A DNA stretch of 64,000 nt from Serpula lacrymans var. lacrymans S7.9 (lineage: Eukaryota > Basidiomycota > Agaricomycetes > Boletales > Serpulaceae), in contig NW_006763290.1 in assembly GCF_000218685.1 (NCBI RefSeq), positions 4,800,908 through 4,864,907 on the forward strand, written 5' to 3'. Position numbers and translations under genes: made by a program. The notes beneath the pieces are model-generated. The model had not been told where the DNA came from, ran no database searches, and saw nothing but the letters and a program-made list of their open reading frames with translations. Shown here one piece after another: positions 34,799-46,797 of the stretch (its first letter is position 1; every line of letters starts with the position of its first letter).

Positions 34799-35238
34799 CA
34801 TACTATATAGCACAACAGCTAAAAAAGAAAATGGTTAGCTCAAATCAGTTGGGTATTAGTCAGCCCATAAACACCAATGCAAAGATGCTCAAGATAAATA
34901 ATGCAGTTGCTCAGCCCTGTCCTAGTAATTCCCAGCTCAGTTTCTATTTTTTTTTGTTGAAAGTAAATTCTTCTCTCCCAAGGCACTTCTGTTGAGATAT
35001 TCTTTACCTACTCATTCATATTCATTAATGCTTCTCATATATTATCTCTATTCTCCTTCTTCTGAAACTGCTCTTTTACACATTACATAATCATTGGACA
35101 TTCCCGCACTTACACAAAACTCGAACTTCCCTTTTCTCAACAACCTCAGTTTTCTATTAATCAGACTGAGGTATGCAATTTACATTTACAACATAGTACA
35201 ATAACTCAATTCTACCTTTTAGATGTTTCCTCTTACAG

Positions 35239-35753
35239 TTTGTTTGACTCAACAACTTCCTTACCCAAATCTATGTTCCTTGGACCTAGCTCGGCACCCC
35301 CAAACAACTTACCAGTTGACACTGCTTTTCAAAGAGTAGAATCTGCAACATCAATGGTGGATCCCTCATTTATTGAGGTCAATATTTCCATCAAAAGTTT
35401 CACAGGTAAATTTCTTCTATTTTTTTTCAATCTGCCTCAACTGATTTGTTTCTAGCTACAATAACAGATAAATATCCTATTGTTAAAGACACCTTGCCCT
35501 TTTGTAGGCATATAAGTCCCATACTTCTATTCCAGCTCATTTCCAACCATCCAGCAATACAACCACATTTTTGGAGTGGACCAGCAATGCTGATCCACTT
35601 TTATGTGATATCAGTGAAGATGATCCTAACAAGTGCTGGGGCCACAACCGGTACACAAGTAAAGATGTTTTCAAGCCCTGGGTTAACATTGGTAATATCA
35701 AGATGGCCTACAAGTTACTTGCAGCAACCATCAAAATATACAAGGTTGCTTAG
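35239..35753 (+). CDS. hypothetical spliced gene fragment in the repeat region
   Basis: No family recognised. Three exons with good GT-AG junctions and consistent phase (35239-35405, 35456-35503, 35536-35753) read ..SLPKSMFLGPSSAPPNN, PIVKDTLPF, then ISEDDPNKCWGHNRYTSKDV and WVNIGNIKMAYKLLAATIKI, ending at a stop. The start is not found: upstream exons do not keep the frame. A second Pro/Thr-rich fragment, MNKPPTQAPINTTPADKTTG, follows at 35919. Because it sits among transposon debris it may be a repeated, transposon-carried or decaying gene. Confidence 0.35.
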
Positions 35754-36751
35754 CACCTGTGCTTCTGATGGAAAATCAAGGTCGTATCTTATCTCAGTGA
35801 CTCATACCTTTAAAATATGGCTAAACATCTTTGGTCTCTGTGGGTACAAATAGGAGAAGTATTTATTTTTCTCTTGTTTGCTTTTTTTCTCTTACTTACT
35901 ATCAGATAGTAGGCAGGAATGAATAAGCCACCCACTCAAGCACCAATTAACACTACTCCTGCTGATAAGACTACTGGACCTGTTCCTTCAATGACGCCCT
36001 TTAATGAATCAGATTTGCAAAATCTTGACCACAATGTTTGGAAGTGTGTACAGATATTATTCCTATTGTTTTTTTTTACTTTGTTATTTACTCATATTTC
36101 TTTCTCTTGGTCTCTTATTTGTGATAAATTGAAAGAGTGGATCAAGAAGTATTCCATATCTGGTGCAGCTTTAAGAAGCTGAAAGATGTTAAGTTACTAT
36201 TTATTTACACTGATGTTTCATATTGTTAATTAGACACAAAGAGCTTGTCAATACTATACTTGCCTCTGGACCAAGCGGTCTCCCCTCAGTTGATGATGTG
36301 AATGACATCATACAGAAGGTAAATCTTTTGATCCTGTTAGCTATCTTCATTCACTGTTGAGTTTTTGTAGCATAATTTGAAGACTCGCAAGTCTCAAAAG
36401 GCTTGAGCTGTTTTTATTTCAATTTCTAAAGGATTCTGTGGTGTCTTGGTGTCCTGGCCATTGGTTCTGAGGGTGCTGTTTGTATACTGTGTTAGGCTTC
36501 TTTGTGACTTTTGTATGACTTTGTAGGACTGAAGTATGACCGTATTTTGACCGTGCTTAACTATATTCTGACTAAAGATTGACTATCATAATAAGTGAAA
36601 CTGCAATAAATGTCAGTTTAAGGTAATCTCTATGAAATGTAATATAACATATCTCAGCTGCTGCCCAAGAGGCTATAAAAATGACTGAGGTATTGCTATA
36701 CCAAGCCCCCTACTACTTACAGTTGGATGTGCTACTTGCTAAGATATAATG

Positions 36752-37071
36752 TGTCACAATTCAAGACAAACCTTTGGTTTTTTCATTATTTAATTATATC
36801 TGATCACGTGACAACCACGTGACAAAAGCACATGACTCATTATATAAACAAAGTAGTTAGTTATATCCGATCACGTGACAAAGCCTAGACTATGACGCAC
36901 AACATCAGTCAGCGCCTCATGGTTAACCTTCAGAAATGTATATATACCAACACCCATGTACATACATTTCCTCAGTTGTTGATTACTTCTTTATACCGAT
37001 ACTTGACACTACTTGTCTGATTTTGAAACTTACACCTCCATTAGTTTGGCAAAAGGTGTAGGGATCTAACA
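36752..37071 (+). mobile_element. solo LTR (320 bp) nested in the Copia LTR
   Basis: Starts TGTCACAATTC, ends GATCTAACA, flanked by TAATG on both sides (36747-36751 and 37072-37076). It contains three CACGTG palindromes shortly before TATA-like sequences (tatataaaca, tatataccaa). Confidence 0.85.
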
Positions 37072-37106
37072 TAATGACTCCTAGGAAAACAATGGGTGAC
37101 TCCATG

Positions 37107-37486
37107 TGTTACAATTGACGTACCAGCATCTACTTACACTTTACTTTTCATTTACAAGTCATGTGACTGATCACATGACCATACTTTACTTTACTTTTTG
37201 GACTTTTTATAGTCGCATGGCCAGTGTCTAGACTCACCATGCAACTAGTCACATGCTGGACATCAGACTTTAAACTTTATTTATCAACTGTATAGTACCT
37301 CATGTATTGTAGTATATATACCTGAGCAATACATGGGGAAAGACTCAGCAAGTCCTCTTCTTGTGTCTACCAACATTAGTATGAGCACCTCCCTCTCTTG
37401 ATGAGTTGTATCAATTATTCCTCAAGTTGTAGCCTCTGTGGTTGTGCTCCAGTGCCCCAAGATTGTACCTTGTTGATGTTGTCACA
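37107..37486 (+). mobile_element. solo LTR (380 bp) nested in the Copia LTR
   Basis: Starts TGTTACAATTGACG, ends GTTGTCACA, flanked by CCATG on both sides (37102-37106 and 37487-37491). It contains a TATA-like gtagtatatatacc. Relatives lie at 34545-34798 and about 34150-34380. Confidence 0.85.
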
Positions 37487-37565
37487 CCATGGAGTGATGG
37501 CGATGCTCCATGGAGAACTATGGCTGCTTTAGAAGAGCCTGAGTTTATCCAGTTTTGTCATATCA

Positions 37566-38139
37566 GTCTCCAAAATGGCTGTCATTGAATGTGAGTATCA
37601 GTTGACTGGGGAAAAACTACCATTTGACCTTTCTTTGATTTTAGCCTGATCTTAGTTGACTCCTGTGAGACCATTGTTTGACTTTCTGGGACGGCAGCAC
37701 CTAGCTACACATTGACACTTTTATTTGACTTCCACCTGACTATCCTTTGACTCCTTAGTTAAAAAAAATGGCATTTGGTAAAAACCTATCCAAATTCTGA
37801 TTTTTCTCTGACTTTGTGTTTTTACTGAGCCATGGATTAAGAACCAAATTCCTCAGTGGCCCAACCAGCTTCAACACACGTCTGGTTAGGATGTATCCAG
37901 GCCTGCCATGCTTCCAAGTTTCGAATCAAATCCTGATACGTACATGTGTGTACATTATTATGGAATACATCATTTACCATACACAAAATTATACTGGCAT
38001 GCCACCTCAAGTAACAAAGAAATTGAAAGAGAAAAAAAAAGGAGAGAGAGAATTGATGCAACAAAATGAAGGTGGAAGGTAGATGAAGTAACGGCAGTGG
38101 TTAGATGATGAAGATGGTGAAATTGTTTATTTATGAATC
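37566..38139. other. intergenic, nothing further seen
   Basis: Downstream flank of the Bck1 gene. It is rich in tgactt-like words; no gene or repeat is supported. Confidence 0.4.
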
Positions 38140-41100
38140 CTATTTGAAATCGCTGAATGTCCAGCCTTCAGCGAGTTCAAGGTAGGGGTGACATCGGAGT
38201 TCCGCTGCGCTTGGACGATCCTTGGGATCGCTGTGATGCGATAGTCAGTTTTGAAATTGTTCCATCCTTAAAAGGCACTTACACGGCGAAACATTTGTCT
38301 TTAAAGTCTTTAGCGAGGCTGGTCAGAATCACGTCATCTGGAACGGGCGGAGGCTGTTTCGTGTTGAACAGCTAATGTCGCCAACGTTAGTGATAGCTCC
38401 CTCCGACACACAACCAAAAAAGCCTCACCTTCAGCATCACAGCCACTGCTTCCTCCTCGTTCCATGGTCTTTTACCTGCCCACATTTCAAGAACGACACA
38501 CCCAACGCTCCAGATGTCGATCTTTGAGTTGTATCCTTTTCCTTTCGGCGTGTTGATAACCTCAGGTGCCATCCAGAAAATAGTACCCTGCATAGCTGTG
38601 TGGGCGCCGCCGTTAATGTCGTCAGTGCGCTTCGAAATTCCAAAGTCTGAGATTTTGCAAATTCCAGATGTTTCAACCAAAATATTATCCGCTTTCAGAT
38701 CCTACGTATAAAATTAGATGAGCAAATCCACCGTCAGAAATGTGAGTGGTAACATACTCTGTGAAGAATATTCTTGGAGTGCAGATACTCCAGTCCACTG
38801 AGGATTTGACTAGTAAACGACTTGGTGACTTCCTCGTCAAATTTACCATGTTTCTGAAGACAACTTCCAATGGATCCACCAGGCACGTACTCCAGGAAAC
38901 TAAGGAAAACCGTGAGTGCGCATTATTTCAAACTTCTTACCAAAACTCACATGCTCAGGAAATTTGGAGTCTCTTCAAATCCAAGGTATTGAACGATGTT
39001 GGGGTGGTCGAGGTCTTTGAGAGTCTCGCTCTCCATTTTTAATGCCTGTACCAGACTAGCCTGCCGAGTGTCGTTTCTATCACTTGCAGTTGTGGGTATC
39101 TCCACTTGTTTGACAGCGATCATTTCACCGGTAGTGGCATTGAGTGCCAGATACACGCGTCCATACGTGCCCTTCCCGATAAGCTCACCACGAACCCATT
39201 TGAAGATAGCTGGATATAACAGCATCAGCCTGGTGCAGAGGCAGAGAGAAAAGGGGCAACATACGCTTTGGACCTCCTGAAGGGGAATCTGGTAAAGCTC
39301 TGCTCAAATTAGTCTTGCTCTGTGATGTCGTAACTTCTACAAGTCGACTGTCCCAAAGTTTTGTACTTCGTTTCCGGTTGATGTTACTGTACGAAGACTC
39401 GGCCCTTGATGTGCGATCTATACGTTTCTTATGCTCCTCCGCAACAATTCGAATCGACTTCTTTCCTTTAACAAGAACCTTGTCTCTGTCAAACGCAGGA
39501 GCTGCTATAGATGGATGTTCAACAGCAGTCGGCGAAGTCCCGCCAGAACTAGCCTCGATCACAGGTCTATCCAAGTCATGTCCTGGGAAGAACTCTTCCA
39601 GTCGATTATAAACATCTTCCGCAGGAGGACGGGGCGCCCACGTGACATCTTCGAACGTTCTACGCTTGTGATCTCTGGGTGTGCGCGGCCTCTGACGTGG
39701 AACAGCATAGGTTGGCGGAAGTGGAAATTTGGCGGGATCTGCCTGTGTCACGCGCGTCGCCATGGCTGTTCCGGAATTGGTATCGACAGTGAGTGGAGGG
39801 CGCGGGTGCGTGGTAGGAGTTTGCAATTCTTGAGAGAGCAGTTCTTTCATCGGCGTGGACCACAGACCGGCAGTGCCATAGTCAGAAAAGGTGCCAATCG
39901 TAGCGGAGCCGTCATGAGACGCGCTTCTCGAGTGCTCGTATGTAGATATCGAAGGTTCGGCGGTGGGAGAGGTGGAGGATCGTCGCTTCGGGTGACTCCA
40001 CGCTTTGGCATCCAAAGTCTTATCCCCGGACCCTATGAAATCCAGTATTCTATCTTTATCTTCTGGGCGAAGGGTCGAGTCGGAGCCCATAGTCCCTTCT
40101 CCGCTGATTGATCTCGAGGGGACCATAGTAGACGGCTCATACGAGAATGAACTCGTGCTAGTTGAAGTAGAAGGTCGGGAGTTATTAGGGCTGCGAGGGG
40201 GAGGAGTACGAGGACCTTCTGAGTGAGTATGAGTGGCACGCGATCCTATGACATCACGTAAAGTTAACCGATTTTCGAGTCCCACCAAGTCGTCGTTGGG
40301 AGGGCTGGTCCCCGGTCTGGAACCAGAGTTAATGCTCGTCTGGCTGGGTTGGAAGCTATGACCAAGCCGCGTACTCTCCTTGTCACGATCAGGAATCTCT
40401 TGGTTTCTGGGATAAGGCGAACGAGACTGAGAAGGCGATGCAGAATGGGGTCTTTGATACGGGTCTTGTGGGGACAGAAGGGATGAAGCGTTGTTGGCAG
40501 GAGGAGACAGTGGATTTGGGCGGATAACATTTGGGCTAGATGAAGAATTTGCAGTGTCGATAGTGGGATTGGGAAGAGGCCGAAGGTAACGAGAACCAGA
40601 GTCAATAGGGACTGTGGTGGATGAATTTGACCCTGAAAGATACGTGCCGGACATGCCCCCCTGGTTCAACTGAGGTCTGCTGGCCGATGGGCGGAGGGAA
40701 GGCCCAGGCTGTAGCGCCTTGGGGTGTCTGAAAGACATTCCCCTGAGGCTTTCCACACTCATAGCGCCTTTCAGTGTCTTTCCTGTCGGCCACGGTGAAC
40801 TATTGTTCTGACTCTTCGAATCGCCCTTGTCACCACGATTACCGTACCAAGGGAAAGGCAGATAGCTCAATGGAACCTGTTGTCCTCCACGGCGACCCTC
40901 ATCTCTCGTGCGTGTTTTCTTGGGGTTCGGCCTAGAAGGCGAACCTTTGCTCCCTTCGGCTGGCGAGTCATTATCATGTGGTACAACCACCCACGTTTCT
41001 TCACGAGGTTTACGGTTTACAGTGTCGTCACCGCGATGGATCCGCATTTTGTTGAGTCGACCGAAACCTGTCTTTTCCTTGTGATTCCGCTCAAGGTCTG

Positions 41101-42566
41101 CTCGTTCAATTGCATATTCGCTATCCTGCAGGGCTTTCTCACGCTCAGCGGCGTCAGAAGTCTTGCGAATATGCTTTTTAGGTAAATTGAGGTAGGACTC
41201 GGTACGGGAATCAGGAGGGGATTGTGCAATGTTACTTTGCACAAAAGTGGACGGTTTTAACTCGTGATCCCGCGTCCGTTCAGTAACCGATGGGAATGGT
41301 TTGGCAGAAACGGGGGAAGGTGGATGGCGGTCTTCAACTCTGGCAACTCGCGGAGAATTAGGCTGGTTTTGCTGCGCGGCGAGAATGGAATGTGGAGCAG
41401 GTCGCATCGTGCTCCTGTTATCTGAAAAATCTACATCATCCGAGACAGACGGCTCGTAGCCTGCGTCGGGAGTAGGGTCTTCAGAAGAGACACTGTCGCA
41501 TCTCGACTTGGACTGACGCCTTGGACGTGGTCTCAGAGGTCCATATACCGGTAGCACAGGTGGTGGAGGAATAGACCTGATAGGTGAAGTAGGTAAAGAA
41601 GGTTGGTGGTGTTCGTGGACCTGAGCGCCAGAGACGCATATGAAGAATTTGAGATTTCCTGCAGCATCCCCCTCTTCACGGATAAGCTTGAAGAGCTGGT
41701 CGTCCGTCAGGGCTTCACCGATGGCATATTTCCCAATTTCTGTGCGGTAAATGCAAAGAGGCCCCGACTGCTCTTCATCGGAAATGCATAGCTAGAGGGG
41801 ACTCGGTTATCGATGGCGAATCTAAAAGGATCCTGACTTACCTCTGTGAACATTCGTTCTCGAACATAAGCTACGCTTCTGGCGTTTGATATATCGACGG
41901 CTTTATAAGTGTGACAGTCACTGGTAACCACGAGGAGGATGTTGTCAATCTGCATGGAGAGAGAGCTTGTTGGGGAAGGGCAGGACGGAGAAGGAGACTA
42001 ACGTAATAGAGAAGATCAATTTTAAAAAAATAGGGAGAGAGGATAACGAAATGGCGTACGTGTAAGGACTCGGGCTCCAAGGGGCGATTGGAGGAGCCCC
42101 TGCGATGGGACCAAGGTAATCTGGGAATGAACTTGCTCGGTCGATGGGAAGGCTGAGAATAATCTGAACGTTCTACGGGAGGCTGGACGACGACAGGCTT
42201 GTGTTTACCATAGGGACCACCGGATATGTCTACGGGAGGAGCGGTCTGGCCAGGAGTGCTTGGGGGCGGGGTGGAATCGATGCGGGCAGAACCACTGCTT
42301 GAGGGAGAGGAAAGAGGAGGTTTTGAGTTTGAAGGATAGTGGAGGTCTGTTGTTAGTGGATACGGGGCATGGGACGGCTTTTGTGGACGGGAAGAAGAGG
42401 GAGTGGGGAGAGGATTGTAGGAGAGAGAGGAGTAGGAGCCTTGTGACTGGTGTGAGGGAGGGATGTGGTCGTCATCGCTACTGTCAATGTCGTCGGGATT
42501 TGCGACAATGAGGATCTTTCGCTGGCCTGTTCTTCTTGCGTAGCTCGACTTTGTGTCCTCAGACAT
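38140..42566 (-). CDS. BCK1: MAP kinase kinase kinase, Bck1 type (cell-wall integrity pathway)
   Basis: A Ser/Thr kinase that relays protein kinase C signals to the cell-wall MAPK cascade. Eight exons: 42060-42566, 41842-41949, 39265-41791, 38951-39209, 38758-38899, 38429-38701, 38283-38371, 38140-38230; 3996 nt, 1331 aa. The N-terminus (MSEDTKSSYARRTGQ) leads to a Ras-association/ubiquitin-like region (IDNILLVVTSDCHTYKAVD .. LTDDQLFKLIREEGD) and a very long Ser/Pro-rich disordered middle. The C-terminal kinase domain has GKGTYGRVYLA (P-loop), AVKQVE (Lys), MESETLKDLDHPNIVQYLG, ILHRDLKADN (HRD), ISDFGISKR (DFG), GTIFWMAPE, DIWSVGCVVLEM and the Arg of DRPSAAEL. It ends GWTFSDFK. Intron phases all agree. 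Confidence 0.94.
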
Positions 42567-43118
42567 GGCTTGCTAAGGCTGTCGTGGCCGTCGTCTGATG
42601 AGGGAGGAGTGAGTGAAAAAAGCAGGAGGGGGAGAGGGACGAGCTCACCGGTGGGGACGACGTGGGGAAGGGAAAGGAGGCCTTTGAGTGAGAGGTGGGC
42701 GACAGACTCGCTGGTTGCCAGAAGAGTTTGCAGCTGGCCAAATGGTAGGATGGCGAACTGGAGATGGCGTTGACAGACCGAGGCAGAGACGGCAGGTGTG
42801 GCTTACGTAAGGGATGGACCTTGTCTGTTGTCTTTACAGCCGCTGACAGTCTGGTAACAGTCTGGCAACGGCAAGGCCTCCACCCAGCGTTGCTACCCTC
42901 GGCACGGCCTCTCCCCGGCCCCGTACTCCAGCCGACGACCCAACGCCGCTCTCCACTACATGCATGGCGCTGTACGTACTCGACACACATTCGCCAACAC
43001 CCAGGGCTCATTCCAGCATGCCAAGCGCACCATCAATCATCCCTGCTCCCGACTATTCGCACTTTAATTCAGGCGTTCAGTCGCTAATATACATCTATCA
43101 TGTTACACAATCTATACT

Positions 43119-44299
43119 CTACTCGTGCATATATTCATCCTCACCCATCCCCTCTCCATGTCCAGGAAGCGCAGCCTGCAGGTCAAGCTTATAATAGCAT
43201 GTCAGAATCACATCAGCCCATCACTGCTACCGCTCCTCACCTTTGGAAACTCTGCACGCTCACTCAGCATCCACTCGCCCCATGCAAGCAGCTTCAACAA
43301 CTGTACCAGCTTCACCTCTTTCCCTTGGCTAAAGCTTTCTAGTATCGCCGCATTCACTTCCCCTGCAGTCTTCATCCTCTGCGCGGGAGAAAGCAGTTCA
43401 GACACAGCTGATGGTGCTAGTGACGATGAATCAAACGCCAAAAGCGCCATCGTCCGCTCTAATTCAGAAAGGAACTCGGGACTTTCCTCTCCCCTCGGTG
43501 CCAACTCCGCTTCAGCAAACGTCAACGCTTCCTGAATGCGCCCGTGCCTGATATGCTCGATCAATTGCTGTTGTTGCAAATGAAAGTACAGCGCAGGATT
43601 CGTGTCCAGGATCTGTTATAACAGTGTCAGCCATCTTGCATCAACAACTAAACAGAAGGAAGAGATCATATTGAAGACTGAAGTTTTGGTGTTTACAAGT
43701 CTCATCACCGACTTCGAAAAGTCTGAGAGTGGTGCATGAAACGTTTTAATCATTTGGCTTTGAATACAAAGCCTTCCAAAAGCGATCGTGTGCTCACCTC
43801 CGGATTAAGGTCGTTCACACGAGTGATCGCTTCATGCACATCGCCTCGTTGAAGAGCTTCGCGTATGTCCATTCTGCTTTCAATACTTGCAAAATCAATC
43901 GCAGCTGTTATATTCGCTTCTTGGCTAAACTCTTCTGCAGCCGACTTGTACCCTTCGATCACAAGATAATCCATAATGAGACGGTTCAAGTCACTGGGAT
44001 AAAAGACGATAGTCAGTACAAAATTCCAATAATATTCAATCAAAGAATAAGAGAAAGCATCAGCTAATACATGCAAAACATTTTTATCTCATCTCATAAG
44101 TCAGAGAGATTCCCATTATGTTTGTTCATCTTCGCAATCCATAATAAAACGCGACAAAGATGACTTACTCTTTGGTGACTTGCACGTCATGCAATCTACG
44201 TTCCCACTCCTCCCGTCGTATGATGGTTTTTGGAGGCTAGACATGCCAACGAACAACAGTTACGACGCATTCTATAAATTAAATGCAAAATACGAACCA
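43119..44299 (-). CDS. GID8: GID/CTLH ubiquitin-ligase subunit Gid8 (TWA1)
   Basis: A scaffold subunit of the GID/CTLH E3 ligase that degrades gluconeogenic enzymes. Five exons: 44297-44299, 44169-44236, 43798-43993, 43241-43612, 43119-43187; 708 nt, 235 aa. LisH motif: LNRLIMDYLVIEGYKSAAEEFSQEA. CTLH region: IESRMDIREALQRGDVHEAITRVNDLNPE. CRA region: LQQQQLIEHIRHGRIQEALTFAEAELAPRG and ELERTMALLAF. The start codon alone forms the first coding exon: an intron begins right after ATG, and the next exon reads PPKTIIRREEWERRLHDVQV. This start is inferred from family spacing. The intron between exons 3 and 4 is long (185 nt). Confidence 0.9.
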
Positions 44300-44616
44300 T
44301 GGATTGGACGACGGTGCAAGTGGAAGGATTTTAAGGCCAACGGTCCATTCAGGGCAGGCTCTCGTCCGCTCGGGAAGCGCCGCACTCACAGACGATAAAT
44401 CGCGGGAGAGTGGCCGGCCGAGTTCTGCGGAAAGCCGACAGCTTTCTTGCGGCGATAGCTCAACAGATGAAGAAGTGATAACCGTTGGGGGTACATATAT
44501 CTTACTGACTTGTTCTCTGGGCCTATCTTTGTTTTTTACGCCCTTTTTAATCACCAAATCCTCTTGTCTTTGGGCTACACATACCCACACACGTACTACA
44601 CCGGAATCGCGTTCAA
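44300..44616. promoter_or_regulatory. divergent promoter region between gid8 and bio2
   Basis: 317 bp lies between opposite start codons. I see no clear TATA box or named site. Confidence 0.4.
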
Positions 44617-46190
44617 ATGCATCGAGCTGCCTTCCTGCTGCGCCGCCTTCCTGTTCAATCCACGCTCTCCTCGGCCAGGCAAACGTTCAGTAGTCCCTCG
44701 GCCAGGGCATTTTCATCAAAACAAGATTGGGCGCGTGAGGACATACAGAAAATATACGATCACCCGCTGCTCGATCTCGTATTTCGCGCAACTAACGTGC
44801 ACCGTCAACATCATGATCCAACCAAGATCCAGCTCTGTACTCTGATGAACATCAAAAGTACGCACACCCGCTTTATCACCTCACAGACCGTGATCTAACT
44901 AACTAACGTCACACTGCTTCATTTCTTCAGCTGGCGGATGCTCCGAGGATTGTAATCTATATTCCTGATATGGCAATTTCGATGCAGACTCACTTATATG
45001 CAAAGGTTCATACTGTTCGCAGTCTTCTCGTTACTCAACGCCGACCAAGGCTTCGCCTCTTCTTGAAATCGGGCCTGTGATCGAAGCAGCGCGGAGGGCG
45101 AAGGAGAACGGCAGCACCAGATTTTGCATGGGAGCTGCTTGGAGAGATCTCGCCGGCCGGAAAAGGGGATTCGAAAGAATCTTGCAGATGGTCCGGGAGG
45201 TGCGATCGATGGGAATGGAAGTCTGTACGACCCTTGGAATGCTGTCTCCACAACAAGCTGCCCAGCTGAAGGAAGCGTAAGTTTAGTACCTCCCTCTATG
45301 CGTACTACATTCACTCAACTGAGTTTTGTAGAGGATTGACTGCTTACAACCACAATCTTGACACTTCTCGAGAATTTTACCCGCAGGTAAATAATTTCGT
45401 CTCAGTAGTCAATTCTCACCAATGCAGTAATTTTTAGGTTATCACTTCTAGGTCATACGATGAACGTCTTGATACCATCACCGCTGTTAGAGACGCAGGT
45501 ATCAGTGTATGCTCTGGTGGCATCCTTGGTCTTGGAGAATCAGATGAAGACAGAGTGGGTCTGATTTGGGAAGTTGCAAAGTGCGTCTGGAGTAGGGTTC
45601 AACCACTGCGTTAACTGATGTTTACAATCAGTATGCCTGAGCACCCTGAATCTTTCCCCGTCAATGCTCTAGTACCTATACCAGGAACTCCTCTAGAGGG
45701 CAATGATGTGATCCATCTTCACTCTCCATGCGAATGAACGGATGGCTGATCCTAATCTCAATCAGGTTGTACCTTATCATACCCTATTACGAACCATAGC
45801 CACAGCTCGCATCGTCCTCCCCGACACCATCATCAGACTCGCCGCCGGGAGGAATACCCTAGCCGAATCGGAGCAAGCAATGTGTTTCATGGCTGGAGCT
45901 AACGCCATCTTCACTGGGGATCAGATGTTAACGACGCCTTGTACGTTGGAAGTTTCAGTTACATTAAATTAAATAAGCAGAATGCTGACGTTGAGCGCAT
46001 GTTAGGTGCACCATGGGATGAGGTGTGTATACCTCATGATTTGTCTCATCTTCCCGCCCACACTGACACGAATTTCATATAGGACAAGGCCATGATGGGA
46101 CGATGGGGCCTCGAAGGTATGGGAAGTTTTCAGCAAGCTCGCGTAGCTAGCAAAGAAAATGTTATTCCCCAAGGCATGGTGCTGGAATAG
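44617..46190 (+). CDS. BIO2: biotin synthase, mitochondrial
   Basis: A radical-SAM enzyme that inserts sulphur into dethiobiotin, the last step of biotin synthesis. Nine exons: 44617-44857, 44931-44951, 45006-45276, 45332-45386, 45438-45580, 45632-45707, 45766-45940, 46006-46022, 46083-46190; 1107 nt, 368 aa. The N-terminus [24 protein letters not shown] is a presequence. The radical-SAM cluster motif CSEDCSYC (C-x3-C-x2-C) is split across exons 2 and 3. Further blocks are [80 protein letters not shown] and [15 protein letters not shown]. Exons 2 (21 nt) and 8 (17 nt) are tiny. Confidence 0.95.
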
Positions 46191-46797
46191 AGATGTGACG
46201 GGATTGTTCGGCCATCCCCCTGGCAGCGAGAGAATGTCTACTTTATTATGCTCGCGTCCACTCCCAGATACCACCTCAATTTAACCACAAAATACAAACA
46301 TTACCTTGCGATAGGCATACGTCGACTTATTCAGATGTGCACGTTCTGCTGCTCTGTCATCTTATTTGGTAGTATGACGACTTTCCACTGATTATAGATG
46401 CAGTTAGGAACTTTGTCGTCATACCCCTACAATGGCATACTAGATTTCTTAGGAATTTCCAGTGGACTATTATAGATAATGATGGGGTTTCAGGCATTCC
46501 AGATTCACACATCTAGGTTGTGGAAACTTGTTGACAAAATGACTAAGTACACTGAGTAGAACAATCCGACTGGGGTCCTCGGCACATCCCGATGAGGTGG
46601 TAAAACTGTACAGACGCTTCTGCGGTGGCTTGGTAGGGACCCCAAGATATCGGAAAGATTGTACTGTAAACCTTAGTTAGCTGGCTCCCTCGTATCTCCA
46701 CTCTGTGGTTCCCTATACTGCAGCTTTCCATCACCTGGCTCTCTCTGCATAACCAGTCACCCGCGCTGACTGACTAGCCAAAAACGCCCCGTCAAAG
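46191..46797. other. intergenic, nothing further seen
   Basis: Holds the 3' UTR of bio2 and the promoter of the Stm1-like gene. No ORF or repeat that I can support. Confidence 0.45.

Larger units (their letters stand above)
36589..37560 (-). mobile_element. solo Copia LTR interrupted by two other solo LTRs
   Basis: Read on the minus strand it starts TGACAAAACTGGATAAAC at 37560 and ends ..TTTCACTTATTA at 36589, matching the LTRs of the Copia element at 49-54 kb but clearly more diverged. A perfect TATCA duplication flanks it (36584-36588 and 37561-37565). Two other LTRs sit inside it, at 36752-37071 and 37107-37486, splitting it into three pieces. Confidence 0.85.

Noticed and set aside
42567..43011. 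150-residue minus-strand frame upstream of BCK1
   Set aside because: Ser/Pro-rich low-complexity in the expected 5' UTR position, stopping at the BCK1 start; no support as a gene.
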